Shown here: piece by piece, positions 8,351 to 17,573 of the stretch
Layout of the letters: each line of letters begins with the position of its first letter
How positions within the stretch are numbered: the first letter of the stretch is position 1
Origin: an uncultured Collinsella sp.
GTDB taxonomy: Bacteria > Actinomycetota > Coriobacteriia > Coriobacteriales > Coriobacteriaceae
Reading direction: 5' to 3'
Assembly (NCBI GenBank): GCA_959601045.1
Contig: CAUGNZ010000005.1
Location: forward strand, 17,077-81,076
Length of the DNA stretch: 64,000 bases
Notes under the pieces: model-generated
Databases searched by the model: none
Told to the model about the DNA's origin: nothing
The model's input: the letters and a program-made list of their open reading frames with translations, nothing else
Position numbers and translations under genes: made by a program

Positions 8351-9694
8351 ATGAGCGAACCCCTGCGCACCGTGAACGTCGGCCTCATCGGTCTGGGAAC
8401 CGTCGGCGGCGGCGTGGCCCGTCTGATCAAGGGCCACCACGATGAGTACCTGGCAGCCTACGGCATCGACCTTAAGCTGACCCGCGCCTGCGCGCTTGCC
8501 TGGGAGCAGGCCGAGGCGGCAGGCATTGAGCGCGAGGCCTTTACGAGCGACTGGCACGACGTCGTCACCGACCCCGCCGTCGATATCGTCGTCGAGCTCA
8601 TCGGCGGCGAGCACCCCGCGACCGAGATCTTCACCACTGCCTTCGAGAACGGCAAGCATGTCGTCTCCGCCAACAAGGCTCTGCTGGGCCGTCACGTCGA
8701 GACGCTCGCCGAGAAGGCGCGCGCGTGCGGCGTGCAGATCAAGTGCGAGGCCAGCTGCGGTGGCGGCATCCCCATTGTCAGCACGCTTGAGCACGACCTG
8801 GTAGGCAACAAGATCCTGACCATCGCCGGCATTCTCAACGGCACCACCAACTATATCCTGTCGCGCATGGACGCCGAGGGTGCCGATTACGCCGACGTAC
8901 TTGCCGACGCGCAGGCCAAGGGCTATGCCGAGGCCGACCCGTCCGCCGACGTCGACGGCTTCGACGCCGCCAGCAAGACGGCGATCCTCGCCTCCATCGG
9001 CTTTGGCACCCGCGTTACCACCGACGATGTGTACCAGCAGGGTATCCGTACCATCGGCGCCGAGGACATCGCCCAGGCCCGCGAACTCGGCTACACCATT
9101 AAGCTGCTCGGCATCGCCCGCAACACCGACGCCGGCGTCGACGTTCGCGTGCATCCCACGCTGATCCCCGCAGACCATATGCTCGCCAAGGTCAACGGCG
9201 CCATGAACGCCGTCTACGTGGTAGGCGACGCCGTGGGCGAGACCATGTTCTACGGCGCGGGCGCAGGCTCCTTCCCCACCGCGAGCGCCGTCGTGGGCGA
9301 TATCCTGTCGCTCTCCGAGCAGATCAGCCGCGGCGTGGCTCCGCTGCCCGAGATTGAGCCCTATGGCCACAACCTCACCTTTAAGCCCATGGACGAGCTC
9401 CAGACCAAGTACTATGTGCGCCTGAAAGTCGCCGACCGCGTGGGCGCCCTGTCCGAGACGGTCGACATCTTTGCCAAGCACAACATCTCGATCTCGCTCA
9501 TCAACCAGGTCGAGGACGGCAAATCGGGCGTCAGCGATGCCTGCTCGGTCATCTTCCTGACGCACCGCGCGCTCGAGAAGGACGTCCAGGCTGCCGCCGC
9601 CGAGCTTGCCAGCGTCGGCTGCGTGGCCGAGGTCGCCAACGTCCTGCGCATCGAGGACGTTGAGGCTTGGACCGAAGGCGTCATGGCGAACTAG
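8351..9694 (+). CDS. hom: Homoserine dehydrogenase
   Basis: Seen: 447 residues. The N-terminal Rossmann domain has GLGTVG (14-19). The substrate region has SANKALL with the catalytic Lys at about 109, EASCGGGIPI (133-142) and NGTTNYIL (163-170), followed by the ADPSADVDGFDAA catalytic stretch. A C-terminal ACT domain (about 362-447) carries YYVRLKVADRVGALSE. The length fits the monofunctional ACT-bearing type. Known: NAD(P)H-dependent reduction of aspartate semialdehyde to homoserine, the branch point to threonine, methionine and, through threonine, isoleucine; the ACT domain usually confers threonine inhibition. AAGGAG sits 7 bases before the ATG and a strong terminator follows, so it is monocistronic. 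The neighbouring liv transporter is thematically related. Confidence 0.95.
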   Translation: MSEPLRTVNVGLIGLGTVGGGVARLIKGHHDEYLAAYGIDLKLTRACALAWEQAEAAGIEREAFTSDWHDVVTDPAVDIVVELIGGEHPATEIFTTAFENGKHVVSANKALLGRHVETLAEKARACGVQIKCEASCGGGIPIVSTLEHDLVGNKILTIAGILNGTTNYILSRMDAEGADYADVLADAQAKGYAEADPSADVDGFDAASKTAILASIGFGTRVTTDDVYQQGIRTIGAEDIAQARELGYTIKLLGIARNTDAGVDVRVHPTLIPADHMLAKVNGAMNAVYVVGDAVGETMFYGAGAGSFPTASAVVGDILSLSEQISRGVAPLPEIEPYGHNLTFKPMDELQTKYYVRLKVADRVGALSETVDIFAKHNISISLINQVEDGKSGVSDACSVIFLTHRALEKDVQAAAAELASVGCVAEVANVLRIEDVEAWTEGVMAN

Positions 9695-9725
9695 CCCAAC
9701 GCTCGCCTAGCAATACGCGCCTTGA

Positions 9726-9760
9726 GGGCTCCCGTCCGATGTGGGACGGGAGCCCTTTTG
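9726..9760 (+). terminator. Intrinsic terminator of hom
   Basis: GGGCTCCCGTCC pairs perfectly with GGACGGGAGCCC (12 bp, 6-base loop), followed by TTTTGT. Confidence 0.93.
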
Positions 9761-9908
9761 TCACCTGCCCTAAGCACAACGGCAAAGCATATTTGCGCGA
9801 GCCGCTCATCGGTAACGCGGGCTACCGTTCACCGATATGCAAACGCGGCCGATTCCGACTACCGCTACGCTGTGCTGCGAATGTCCGCCCGCGATGAGAG
9901 GAAGCACC

Positions 9909-10658
9909 ATGTTGCTCGAGGGCAAGAAAGCAATCATCACCGGAGGCACACGCGGTATCGGCTATGCCATCGCCTGCCGTTTTATCGAGGAAGGCGCTGC
10001 CGTCACCGTCTTTGGCTCGCGCCAGGAGACTGCCGACACGGCCGTTGAGAAGCTGACAGCCGCCTATCCCGACGCCAAGGTCTGGGGTCGCTCCTGCGAT
10101 CTCACCTCGCTCGAGGCCGTGACTGAGGCCTTTACGCAGACTGCAGCCGACATGGGCGGCTTGGACACGGTCGTCAACAATGCCGGTATCTCCCAGCGTT
10201 CACCCCTCTTGGACTACACGGCCGAGGAGTTCGCCAAAGTTATGGACCTCAACGTCGTCGCCGTCTTTAATGGCCACCAGGCTGCCGCCAAGATCATGAC
10301 CGAGGCCGGCCACGGCGGCACCATCACTACCACAAGCTCGATGGTCGCCAAGTACGGCCAGCCCTCCGGCGTCGGTTACCCCACGTCCAAGTTTGCCGTC
10401 AACGGTATGGTCCAGTCGCTCTCGCGCGAGCTCGCTCCCATGGGCATCCGCGTCAACGCCGTCGCCCCCGGCGTGACTAAGACCGACATGGTCGCCAACC
10501 TGCCCGAAGAGGTCATCAAGCCCATCATCGCCACCATTCCGCTGGGTCGCATGGGCGAGCCCGAGGATGTCGCCAACGCCTTTGTTTTCCTGGCGAGCGA
10601 CATGTCCTCCTATGTCACGGGCGCCGTGCTCCCCGTCGACGGAGCCGCCCGCTCCTAA
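9909..10658 (+). CDS. Short-chain dehydrogenase/reductase, FabG/BaiA-like
   Basis: Seen: 249 residues; the ATG at 9909 follows GAGAGGAAG. Cofactor motif TGGTRGIG (11-18), NNAG (90-93), structural Asn 115, and catalytic Ser144, Tyr157 and Lys161 (YPTSK) are all present. The end of the second beta strand reads FGSRQE, with Ser37-Arg38 in place of an acidic residue. Known: classical SDRs interconvert ketones and alcohols; an Arg here favours NADP(H). Family options: 3-oxoacyl-ACP reductase (no other fab gene is near) or a bile-acid 3-alpha-hydroxysteroid dehydrogenase. Compared from memory with BaiA of Clostridium scindens it shares TGGTRGIG, the VFNG segment after the NAG region, SGVGYPxSK, VAPGV and EPE. 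Flanked by terminators on both sides, so transcribed alone. Substrate not proven. Confidence 0.85.
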   Translation: MLLEGKKAIITGGTRGIGYAIACRFIEEGAAVTVFGSRQETADTAVEKLTAAYPDAKVWGRSCDLTSLEAVTEAFTQTAADMGGLDTVVNNAGISQRSPLLDYTAEEFAKVMDLNVVAVFNGHQAAAKIMTEAGHGGTITTTSSMVAKYGQPSGVGYPTSKFAVNGMVQSLSRELAPMGIRVNAVAPGVTKTDMVANLPEEVIKPIIATIPLGRMGEPEDVANAFVFLASDMSSYVTGAVLPVDGAARS

Positions 10659-10705
10659 GGAGCCACAAGCTTTGGCTTCAAGCTTCAACATAGCTCAACC
10701 AAAAA

Positions 10706-10745
10706 GGCGCGCCGTCTGAATCAACTGCAGACAGCGCGCCTTCTC
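10706..10745 (+). terminator. Intrinsic terminator of the SDR gene
   Basis: GGCGCGC/GCGCGCC with inner GTCTG/CAGAC form a 12-bp stem with one mismatch around a 9-base loop, followed by TTCTCCTGTT. Confidence 0.85.
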
Positions 10746-10782
10746 CTGTTATGAAAGGAAAACTATGTCCCAGTATTTCGGA

Positions 10783-10927
10783 TCAGAACGGGGCACGGTT
10801 TCCCCCAGGACCTCCTTGCGGAAACTGCATCCCACTCTGAGCGCCCATTCCGGGACACAGCTTCCCAACGGCCCCCGTTTCGGAAACCACATCCCGTTCC
10901 GAGCCTTCAAAGCGGGACGCGGCTTCC
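10783..10927. repeat. Five 21-nt units in alternating orientation, 62-bp period
   Basis: Units at 10783-10803 (+), 10820-10840 (-), 10845-10865 (+), 10882-10902 (-) and 10907-10927 (+). The plus-sense consensus is roughly TCRRAACGGGRYRCRGYTTCC. Gaps alternate 16, 4, 16, 4 bases, so like-oriented copies are exactly 62 bp apart. The spacers are not conserved. It sits between the SDR terminator and the 3' end of the antiporter. Architecture resembles REP/BIME arrays. Confidence 0.85.
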
Positions 10928-10942
10928 CCGAGAAAGTATCGA

Positions 10943-12505
10943 CTACTTACCGTCGTCGTCCTCGGCTTCTTCGCGTGCGTAGAGCTCCAGCATGCGGCGG
11001 CGGTATTCGCGCACGGCGAGCTTGGCGCGCTCCAGACGGCGGCGCTCGCGCGGGGTCAGCTCGGACGGGTCGACCTCGTCTCCATAGGTCTTATCGGCAA
11101 GCAGGTGCGCCGCGTCCACGATGCGGGCATCGATGTGGCCGCTCGCCGCCTCGGCGGAAAGACGCTCGGCAATCGCATCGAGCGTAGGCAGGCCCTCGAA
11201 TACGCGACCATGGCCATGCGAAGTCAGCAGCTCATGCTCGCGCGCGAGCAAGCTCGCTAAGTCGTGGTGGGCGCGCAGGATGTCGAGCGCATCGGATGGA
11301 TGCTCGGCAACTTCTGCCACGGCGGCGACCGGCGCGGCATCGACCACGCGGTAGAAGAGCTGCGCGAGCAATGGCATCAAGAACACCGTGATGGCGCCGG
11401 CGGCAACCATAACCGACGCGATGTCTTGCGACAGCGCGCCCGCGTTGACGGCAACGCTCGTCACGGCAACGATGATCGGCAGCGCCGTGGTGCAGTACAG
11501 GGCCACGGTAATGCGACCATACGCCGACACATCGCGCGTCGCAGGGCAAATGCTCATAGAAATAAGAATGGGCACGGCACGAATAATCAGCAACGCCACG
11601 ATAAAGCCCACGAGCAGACCCGGGCGCGACGCCACGGCCGTCAGGTCGATCTTTGCGCCCGATACGGTAAAGAACACCGGAATCAAAAAGCCGTAGGCCA
11701 GGCCGTCGAGCTTGGTCTCGAGCGTATGGTTGCCCTCGGGGATGATGTAGCGCAAGACAAAGCCGGCGGCAAAAGAACCCAACACGATGTCGAGGTCAAA
11801 GACGGCGGAGAATGCCACGAGCGTGACCAGGATGAGCACCGTCAGACGCACGAAGGTCTGCGACGTGGTATCGGCGCGTTCCTCGACAAACGCAAAGAAG
11901 CGGCTGCCGACGCGCTTGGAGCGGCTTGGGACCACGGCCAGCAACACACAGACCACCGCAAACAAGCCAAGGATTACAAGCGTCTGGATGCCGGTGCGGG
12001 CAGACAGCAGCGCCGACATGGCGAGCACGGGGCCGAGCTCACCCCAGGTGCCATACGCAAGAATCGAGTCGCCCACACGCGTGCCGGTGAGCGAGCGCTC
12101 ACGCATGATGGGCACGAGCGTGCCGAGCGCCGTAGAAGTGAGGGCAAGCGTCACGGCGATACCGTCGAAATGACTGACCGAGAACCACGGGGTAAAGCGC
12201 ACGGCAAGCCAGGCGATACTAAACGTGACGACCCACGTCGCCAAGCCGTAGCGCCCCTCGACGCCCGTGATGCTCTTGGGGTCGATCTCAAAGCCGGCGA
12301 GCAGGAACAAGAAGGCCAGACCGAGCTCGGACACAAGCGAGACCTCGGCATCTACATGGATGACGCCGAGCATATGGGGTCCCAGCACCGCACCGAACAC
12401 GAGCAAAAAGACCGTCTCGGGAACGGGCTTTCCGGGAATCGCCGAGGCGATAAAGGGGCTTGCAAAGGCCACGAGCGCGATGATGGCGAGTGAAACGAAT
12501 GCCAT
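10943..12505 (-). CDS. Cation:proton antiporter, CPA2 (Kef-type)
   Basis: Seen: 520 residues. About 12 membrane helices fill residues 1-400, starting FVSLAIIALVAFASPFIA, with LVFGAVLGPHMLG and ELGLAFLFLLAGFEID (the conserved helix with acidic residue of Na_H_Exchanger). Later helices include DLDIVLGSFAAGFVLRYI and VFFTVSGAKIDL. The last about 120 residues are cytoplasmic, charged and helical, ending in EEAEDDDGK; no TrkA-N or TrkA-C domain is seen, so it lacks the usual Kef gating domain. Start: the ATG at 12505 follows AAAGG by 7 bases. Known: CPA2 antiporters exchange K+ or Na+ for H+ to control cytoplasmic pH and cation level. Stand-alone gene between a repeat array and the divergent purL. 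Confidence 0.87.
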   Translation of the reverse strand: MAFVSLAIIALVAFASPFIASAIPGKPVPETVFLLVFGAVLGPHMLGVIHVDAEVSLVSELGLAFLFLLAGFEIDPKSITGVEGRYGLATWVVTFSIAWLAVRFTPWFSVSHFDGIAVTLALTSTALGTLVPIMRERSLTGTRVGDSILAYGTWGELGPVLAMSALLSARTGIQTLVILGLFAVVCVLLAVVPSRSKRVGSRFFAFVEERADTTSQTFVRLTVLILVTLVAFSAVFDLDIVLGSFAAGFVLRYIIPEGNHTLETKLDGLAYGFLIPVFFTVSGAKIDLTAVASRPGLLVGFIVALLIIRAVPILISMSICPATRDVSAYGRITVALYCTTALPIIVAVTSVAVNAGALSQDIASVMVAAGAITVFLMPLLAQLFYRVVDAAPVAAVAEVAEHPSDALDILRAHHDLASLLAREHELLTSHGHGRVFEGLPTLDAIAERLSAEAASGHIDARIVDAAHLLADKTYGDEVDPSELTPRERRRLERAKLAVREYRRRMLELYAREEAEDDDGK

Positions 12506-12689
12506 GTGATGCCTTTCTCTTGTTTGCGCATCACTGTAGCACCCTCGCCGTCCTCAACGCGCCGCGAGCTGTCGTATCATAGTGAGGTTTACAAACATGT
12601 GGCTCAAGGCGACCGCAGGGCAGACCCCGCAAACCGACCGCTGCCGCATACCGTACCGTACGCCCAACCGATCAGGAAGGCAGGAACCA

Positions 12690-15600
12690 ATGGTCTCTCG
12701 TATCTACGTGGAGAAGAAACCCGGGTTCGACGTCGAGGCTCAGCAGCTCAAGGGCGAGCTGACCGAGATTCTCGGCATCAAGGGCATCGAGGCCCTGAGG
12801 ATCATCAACCGCTACGACGTCGAGGGCATCGACGAGGAGCTTTTCCGCTCCTGCGTGCCGACCGTCTTTAGCGAACCCCAGGTCGATGTGACCTACGACG
12901 AGCTCCCCGCAAGCGATGGCGCCGTCTTTGCCGTCGAATTCCTGCCTGGCCAGTTTGACCAGCGCGCCGACTCCGCCAGCGAGTGCGTGCAGCTCATCAG
13001 CCAGGGTGAACGCCCTGCCGTGCGTTCTGCCAAGGTCTATATGATCTCGGGCGCCCTGGACGAGGCCGCCATCGAGGCCATCAAGCACTACGTGGTGAAC
13101 CCCGTCGAGGCGCGCATCGCCTCGCTCGACCTGCCCGAGACGCTGCACATGGAGACCCCCGAGCCCCAGCCCGTCGAAGTGCTCGACGGCTTCCGCGAGC
13201 TCGATGAGGCCGGCCTTGCCGCCTTTATCTCCGAGCGCGGTCTTGCCATGGACGAGGCGGACATCGCCTTCTGCCAGCAGTACTTCCGCGATGAGGACCG
13301 TGACCCCACCATCACCGAGATCCGCGTGATCGATACCTACTGGTCCGATCACTGCCGCCACACCACCTTCGGCACCGTCCTGGACGACGTGACGATCGAC
13401 GACGCCGTGGTGCAGCAGGCCTTCGACCGTTACATGGAGATGCGCCACGAGCTCGGTCGCGACGCCAAGCCCGTCTGTCTCATGGACATGGGCACCATCG
13501 GCGCCAAGTACCTTAAGAAGACCGGCGTCATGACCGATGTCGACGAGTCCGAGGAGATCAACGCCTGCACCGTCAAGGTGAAGGTCGATGTCGACGGCGA
13601 GGACCAGGACTGGCTGTTCCTGTTTAAGAACGAGACCCACAACCACCCGACCGAGATCGAGCCCTTCGGCGGTGCCGCCACCTGCGTGGGCGGCGCCATC
13701 CGCGACCCGCTGTCGGGCCGCAGCTACGTGTACCAGGCCATGCGTGTCACCGGCGCCGGCGACCCCACCGTCCCGGTTTCCGAGACGCTCGAGGGCAAGC
13801 TGCCGCAGCGCAAGCTCGTAACCACCGCCGCCGCCGGCTACTCCAGCTACGGCAACCAGATCGGCCTTGCCACCGGCCAGGTCAACGAGCTCTATCACCC
13901 CGGCTACGTGGCCAAGCGCATGGAGGTCGGCGCCGTCGTGGGCGCTACCCCGGCAAACCACGTGCGCCGCGAGTGCCCCGCCCCCACCGACAAGATCATC
14001 CTGCTGGGCGGCCGCACCGGCCGTGACGGCATCGGCGGTGCCACCGGCTCCTCCAAGACCCAGAACACCGAGTCCATCGAGACCTCGGGCGCCGAGGTCC
14101 AGAAGGGCAACGCCCCGGTCGAGCGCAAGCTGCAGCGTCTGTTCCGCCGCGGCGATGCCTGCCGTCTGATCAAGCGCTGCAACGACTTTGGCGCAGGCGG
14201 CGTCTCGGTCGCCGTGGGCGAGCTTGCCGACGGCCTGTATGTCGACCTGGACACCGTGACCAAGAAGTACGACGGCCTGGACGGCACCGAGCTCGCCATC
14301 TCCGAGTCCCAAGAGCGTATGGCTTGCGCCGTCGCCGACGGTGACGTCGAGGAGTTCATGGGCTACGCCGCCGAGGAGAACCTCGAGGCGACCGTTATCG
14401 CCGAGGTTACCGCCGAGCCGCGCATGCGCATGGCCTGGAACGGTGTCGCCATCGTCGACCTATCCCGCGAGTTCCTCAACTCCAACGGCGCGCCCAAGCA
14501 CCAGGTCGCCCACGTGTGCGCCCGCAGCGTATGGCAGCCCAGCTGGGCCGGCACCACGCTTGCCGAGCGTATGACCTCGCTTGTCACCGACCTCAACGTT
14601 GCCTCCAACAAGGGCCTTTCCGAGCGATTCGACTCCACCATCGGTGCCGCAACCGTGCTTATGCCTTTTGGCGGCAAGACGCAGCTCACCCCGAGCTCGG
14701 CCATGGTCGCCAAGTTCCCCGTGGACGGCGAGACCACCACGGCAAGCGCCATGGCATGGGGCTTCAACCCCTACCTGATGGAAGCCGACCAGTTTGCTGG
14801 CGCCTACCTGTCCGTGGTCGAGTCCATCGCCAAGCTCGTTGCCGCCGGTTTTGAGCACAAGCGCGCCTATCTCTCCTTCCAGGAGTACTTCGAGCGTCTG
14901 CGCACCGAAGCCGAGCGCTGGGGCAAGCCCACGGCAGCCGTCTTGGGCGCCCTCATGGCCCAAGTCGACCTGGGTGCCGGCGCCATCGGTGGCAAGGATT
15001 CCATGAGCGGCTCGTTTGAGGACGAGGCCGGCGAGCTCAACGTTCCGCCGACTCTGATCAGCTTCGCCGTGGCCGTGGGCCGCGCGGCGCGCGCCGTCTC
15101 CCCTGAGTTCAAGGGCCTAACGCACCGCGTCGTCCGCATCGCCCCCGCCACCTATGGTGAGGACTACCGTCCCGACGCCCAGCAGCTGCTCGCCGCGTTT
15201 GACGCCGTCGAGGCGCTCGCTGCTACCGGCGACGCCCTGGCCGTCTCCACGCCCGGCTACGGCTGCGGTGCCGAGAGCCTCTTTAAGATGTGCGTCGGCA
15301 ACCAGATCGGCATCGAGCTTGCCGAGGACGTGGACGTGGAGAGCCTCTTCACCCCGCTCTATGGCAGCTTTATCGTCGAGCTCGCCGAGGATGCCGAGCT
15401 GCCCGAGGTCGCCGACGGCGTTGTCGTCGAGCCCCTGGGTACCACCGTCGAGGGCTATGTCATCGACACCGGCTCCGAGGTCATCGAGCTCGCCGAGCTC
15501 CAGGAAGCCTGGGAGAGCGGCATCGAGGGCGTCTTCGCCTACCGCAGCGCCGGCGAGACCCCCGAGGTCGAGACCATCGACTTCCGCGCCAAGGACATCC

Positions 15601-16436
15601 ACGTGTACGGCGGCGCCAAGATCGCCCGCCCGCGCGTGATCATCCCCGTGTTCCCTGGCAACAACTGCGAGTACGACAGCGCCCGCGCCTTCCGTGCCGC
15701 CGGTGCCGAGGCCGACACCTTCGTGATCAACAACCTCACGCCCGAGGCGGTCGCCGAGAGCACCCACGAGCTTGCCCGCCGCATCCGTGCAAGCCAGATC
15801 GTCATGATCCCCGGCGGCTTCTCGGGCGGCGACGAGCCCGACGGCTCCGCCAAGTTCATCACGGCGTTCTTCCGCGCTCCCGAGGTCACTGAGGCTGTCC
15901 GCGACCTGCTCAAGGCCCGCGATGGCCTGATGCTGGGCATCTGCAACGGCTTCCAGGCCCTGGTCAAGCTCGGCCTGGTGCCCTACGGTGACATCGTCGA
16001 CGCCACGCCCGATGCGCCCACGCTGACGTTCAACACCATCGGTCGCCATCAGAGCCGCCTGGTGCGCACCCGCATCTCGTCCAACCTGTCCCCGTGGCTG
16101 TCGCAGTGCAGCCTCGACGACCCCTACACCGTCGCCATCAGCCACGGCGAGGGCCGCTTTGTCGCCAACGACGAGGTGCTCGCCCAGCTGATCGCCAACG
16201 GCCAGGTCGCTACGCAGTACGTGGGCGAGGACGGCAAGCCCGGCATGGATCTTTCCGTCAACCCCAACGGCTCCGCACTCGCCATCGAGGGCATCACGAG
16301 CCCCGACGGCCGCGTCCTGGGCAAGATGGGCCATGCCGAGCGTCGCGGCGACAACCTGTACCGCAACGTGCCCGAGCATGTCCCCGGCGACAAGTTCATG
16401 CCGATCTTTGAGAGCGGCGTAGCCTACTTCGCCTAA
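12690..16436 (+). CDS. purL: Phosphoribosylformylglycinamidine synthase, single-chain (PurL with fused PurQ)
   Basis: Seen: 1,248 residues; start at the ATG at 12690 after AGGAA, although the frame is open 36 codons further up. The synthetase half has DTYWSDHCRHTTF, THNHPTEIEPFGGAATCVGG (substrate loop) and CNDFGAGGVSVAVGEL; the second half repeats the AIRS fold with GAIGGKDSMSG. The C-terminal class-I glutaminase has FPGNNCEYD, the nucleophile in LGICNGFQALVKLG, and SHGEGR plus GHAERR near the end. Known: ATP-dependent conversion of FGAR to FGAM, step 4 of purine synthesis, with ammonia channelled from glutamine. Length and motif order match the large Clostridia/Actinobacteria-type enzyme, so no separate PurQ or PurS is needed. 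Flanked by a terminator; no other pur gene is adjacent. Confidence 0.96.
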   Translation: MVSRIYVEKKPGFDVEAQQLKGELTEILGIKGIEALRIINRYDVEGIDEELFRSCVPTVFSEPQVDVTYDELPASDGAVFAVEFLPGQFDQRADSASECVQLISQGERPAVRSAKVYMISGALDEAAIEAIKHYVVNPVEARIASLDLPETLHMETPEPQPVEVLDGFRELDEAGLAAFISERGLAMDEADIAFCQQYFRDEDRDPTITEIRVIDTYWSDHCRHTTFGTVLDDVTIDDAVVQQAFDRYMEMRHELGRDAKPVCLMDMGTIGAKYLKKTGVMTDVDESEEINACTVKVKVDVDGEDQDWLFLFKNETHNHPTEIEPFGGAATCVGGAIRDPLSGRSYVYQAMRVTGAGDPTVPVSETLEGKLPQRKLVTTAAAGYSSYGNQIGLATGQVNELYHPGYVAKRMEVGAVVGATPANHVRRECPAPTDKIILLGGRTGRDGIGGATGSSKTQNTESIETSGAEVQKGNAPVERKLQRLFRRGDACRLIKRCNDFGAGGVSVAVGELADGLYVDLDTVTKKYDGLDGTELAISESQERMACAVADGDVEEFMGYAAEENLEATVIAEVTAEPRMRMAWNGVAIVDLSREFLNSNGAPKHQVAHVCARSVWQPSWAGTTLAERMTSLVTDLNVASNKGLSERFDSTIGAATVLMPFGGKTQLTPSSAMVAKFPVDGETTTASAMAWGFNPYLMEADQFAGAYLSVVESIAKLVAAGFEHKRAYLSFQEYFERLRTEAERWGKPTAAVLGALMAQVDLGAGAIGGKDSMSGSFEDEAGELNVPPTLISFAVAVGRAARAVSPEFKGLTHRVVRIAPATYGEDYRPDAQQLLAAFDAVEALAATGDALAVSTPGYGCGAESLFKMCVGNQIGIELAEDVDVESLFTPLYGSFIVELAEDAELPEVADGVVVEPLGTTVEGYVIDTGSEVIELAELQEAWESGIEGVFAYRSAGETPEVETIDFRAKDIHVYGGAKIARPRVIIPVFPGNNCEYDSARAFRAAGAEADTFVINNLTPEAVAESTHELARRIRASQIVMIPGGFSGGDEPDGSAKFITAFFRAPEVTEAVRDLLKARDGLMLGICNGFQALVKLGLVPYGDIVDATPDAPTLTFNTIGRHQSRLVRTRISSNLSPWLSQCSLDDPYTVAISHGEGRFVANDEVLAQLIANGQVATQYVGEDGKPGMDLSVNPNGSALAIEGITSPDGRVLGKMGHAERRGDNLYRNVPEHVPGDKFMPIFESGVAYFA

Positions 16437-16474
16437 ACCTTACCCATCGGGTACAATCCCTTCGGGTAACATCA

Positions 16475-16507
16475 CCCGCCACCGACGCATCCGGTGGCGG
16501 GTTCTTT
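16475..16507 (+). terminator. Intrinsic terminator of purL
   Basis: CCCGCCACCG pairs with CGGTGGCGGG across a short loop, followed by TTCTTTTTT. Confidence 0.92.
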
Positions 16508-16535
16508 TTTGCTTCGCGCATGTAGGAAGGACATC

Positions 16536-17471
16536 ATGGAAAGCCGCAAGCCGTATCTCGCCACCCTGCCCGGACCCATCCTGGGCTGCCTCGTTTGCTG
16601 CGCGCTCTGGGGCTCCGCCTTCCCCTGCATCAAGATCGGCTACGGCCTCTTTGGCATTCCCGCGCACGACAGCGCCTCGCAGCTGCTCTTCGCGGGTCTG
16701 CGCTTCACCCTTGCCGGCATGCTGGTCATTGTTGGCATGAGCGTGGCCCAGCGCCGTCCGCTCGTTCCGCAAGCGCGTGATATCAAGCCCATCTGCATCT
16801 TGTCGCTCTTCCAGACCATCGGCCAGTACTTCTTTTTCTACCTGGGACTTTCGCGTGCCAGTGCTATGTCGAGCTCCATCATCGAGGCCAGCGCCAACTT
16901 CTTGGCTATCCTCTTTGCCGCCCTGGCGTTTCGCACCGAAAAGCTCAATACGGCCAAGGTGCTCGGCTGCGTACTGGGCTTTGCCGGCGTCGCGCTCGTC
17001 AACCTTTCGGGCGCGGACGGCACCTTTGGCTTTGCGCTCGACGGCGAGGGCTTTATCCTGGCCTCCACCGTCGCGGGTGCCCTTTCGACCTGCCTGATCG
17101 GCATCTTCTCGCGCGAGCACGACGGCGTCTTGCTTGCCGGGTGGCAGTTCTTGGTCGGCGGCCTGGTCCTCACCGCCATCGGCTTTATGATGGGTGGCGC
17201 GCTCTCCCCCACGGCGATTGCCCCAGCCATCGCGCTCATCATCTACATGGCGCTTATCTCCGCGGTCGCCTACTCGCTGTGGTCGCGCCTGCTTGCCGTC
17301 AACCCCGTCAGTCGCGTCTCGGTCTTTGGGTTTATGAACCCCGTCTTTGGTGTGCTGCTGAGCGCGCTGCTGCTCGGCGAGGGCGCTGGCACGAGCCCCG
17401 TTACCGCCATCGTTGCCCTGCTGTTGGTCTGCGGCGGCATCATCATCGTCAACAGGCCCAAAAAGGCCTAA
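16536..17471 (+). CDS. EamA/DMT-superfamily transporter
   Basis: Seen: 311 residues, ten hydrophobic segments in two EamA repeats. Repeat one starts LGCLVCCALWGSAFPCIKIG (the W-G-S-x-x hallmark) and ends VLGCVLGFAGVALVN. Repeat two starts ILASTVAGALSTCLIG and has ALISAVAYSLWSRLL and NPVFGVLLSALLLGE before a last helix and the basic tail NRPKKA. The ATG at 16536 has AGGAAGG 5-6 bases upstream. Known: drug/metabolite transporters export amino acids, nucleosides, sugars or other metabolites; the substrate cannot be inferred here. It starts 29 bases after the purL terminator, so it either uses its own promoter or receives read-through from purL. A terminator follows, convergent with the diguanylate cyclase gene. 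Confidence 0.88.
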   Translation: MESRKPYLATLPGPILGCLVCCALWGSAFPCIKIGYGLFGIPAHDSASQLLFAGLRFTLAGMLVIVGMSVAQRRPLVPQARDIKPICILSLFQTIGQYFFFYLGLSRASAMSSSIIEASANFLAILFAALAFRTEKLNTAKVLGCVLGFAGVALVNLSGADGTFGFALDGEGFILASTVAGALSTCLIGIFSREHDGVLLAGWQFLVGGLVLTAIGFMMGGALSPTAIAPAIALIIYMALISAVAYSLWSRLLAVNPVSRVSVFGFMNPVFGVLLSALLLGEGAGTSPVTAIVALLLVCGGIIIVNRPKKA

Positions 17472-17538
17472 CGAACTGCCCTTATTTAGCAGAGGGAATT
17501 CACATACTTTAGTTTAATGAAGTACATCGGTGAGCTGA

Positions 17539-17573
17539 GGGCCGCCACGCACGCAAGCGTGCGCCCCTTTTTT
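17539..17573 (+). terminator. Intrinsic terminator of the EamA gene
   Basis: CGCACGC/GCGTGCG stem with outer GGG/CCC pairs, followed by TTTTTT. The minus-strand gene ends at the next base, so the two transcripts converge here. Confidence 0.85.

Noticed and set aside
9909..10658. 7-beta-hydroxysteroid dehydrogenase known from Collinsella aerofaciens
   Set aside because: The protein lacks the sequence I remember for that enzyme (different N-terminus and active-site neighbourhood); similarity is to BaiA/FabG instead.
10783..10927. CRISPR array
   Set aside because: Units alternate in orientation, spacers are 4 or 16 bases, and no cas genes are present.
10765..11187. Plus-strand ORF with an AAAGGA site running through the alternating repeat
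   Set aside because: Its first third merely translates the repeat units and the rest is antisense to the antiporter; no protein-like composition.
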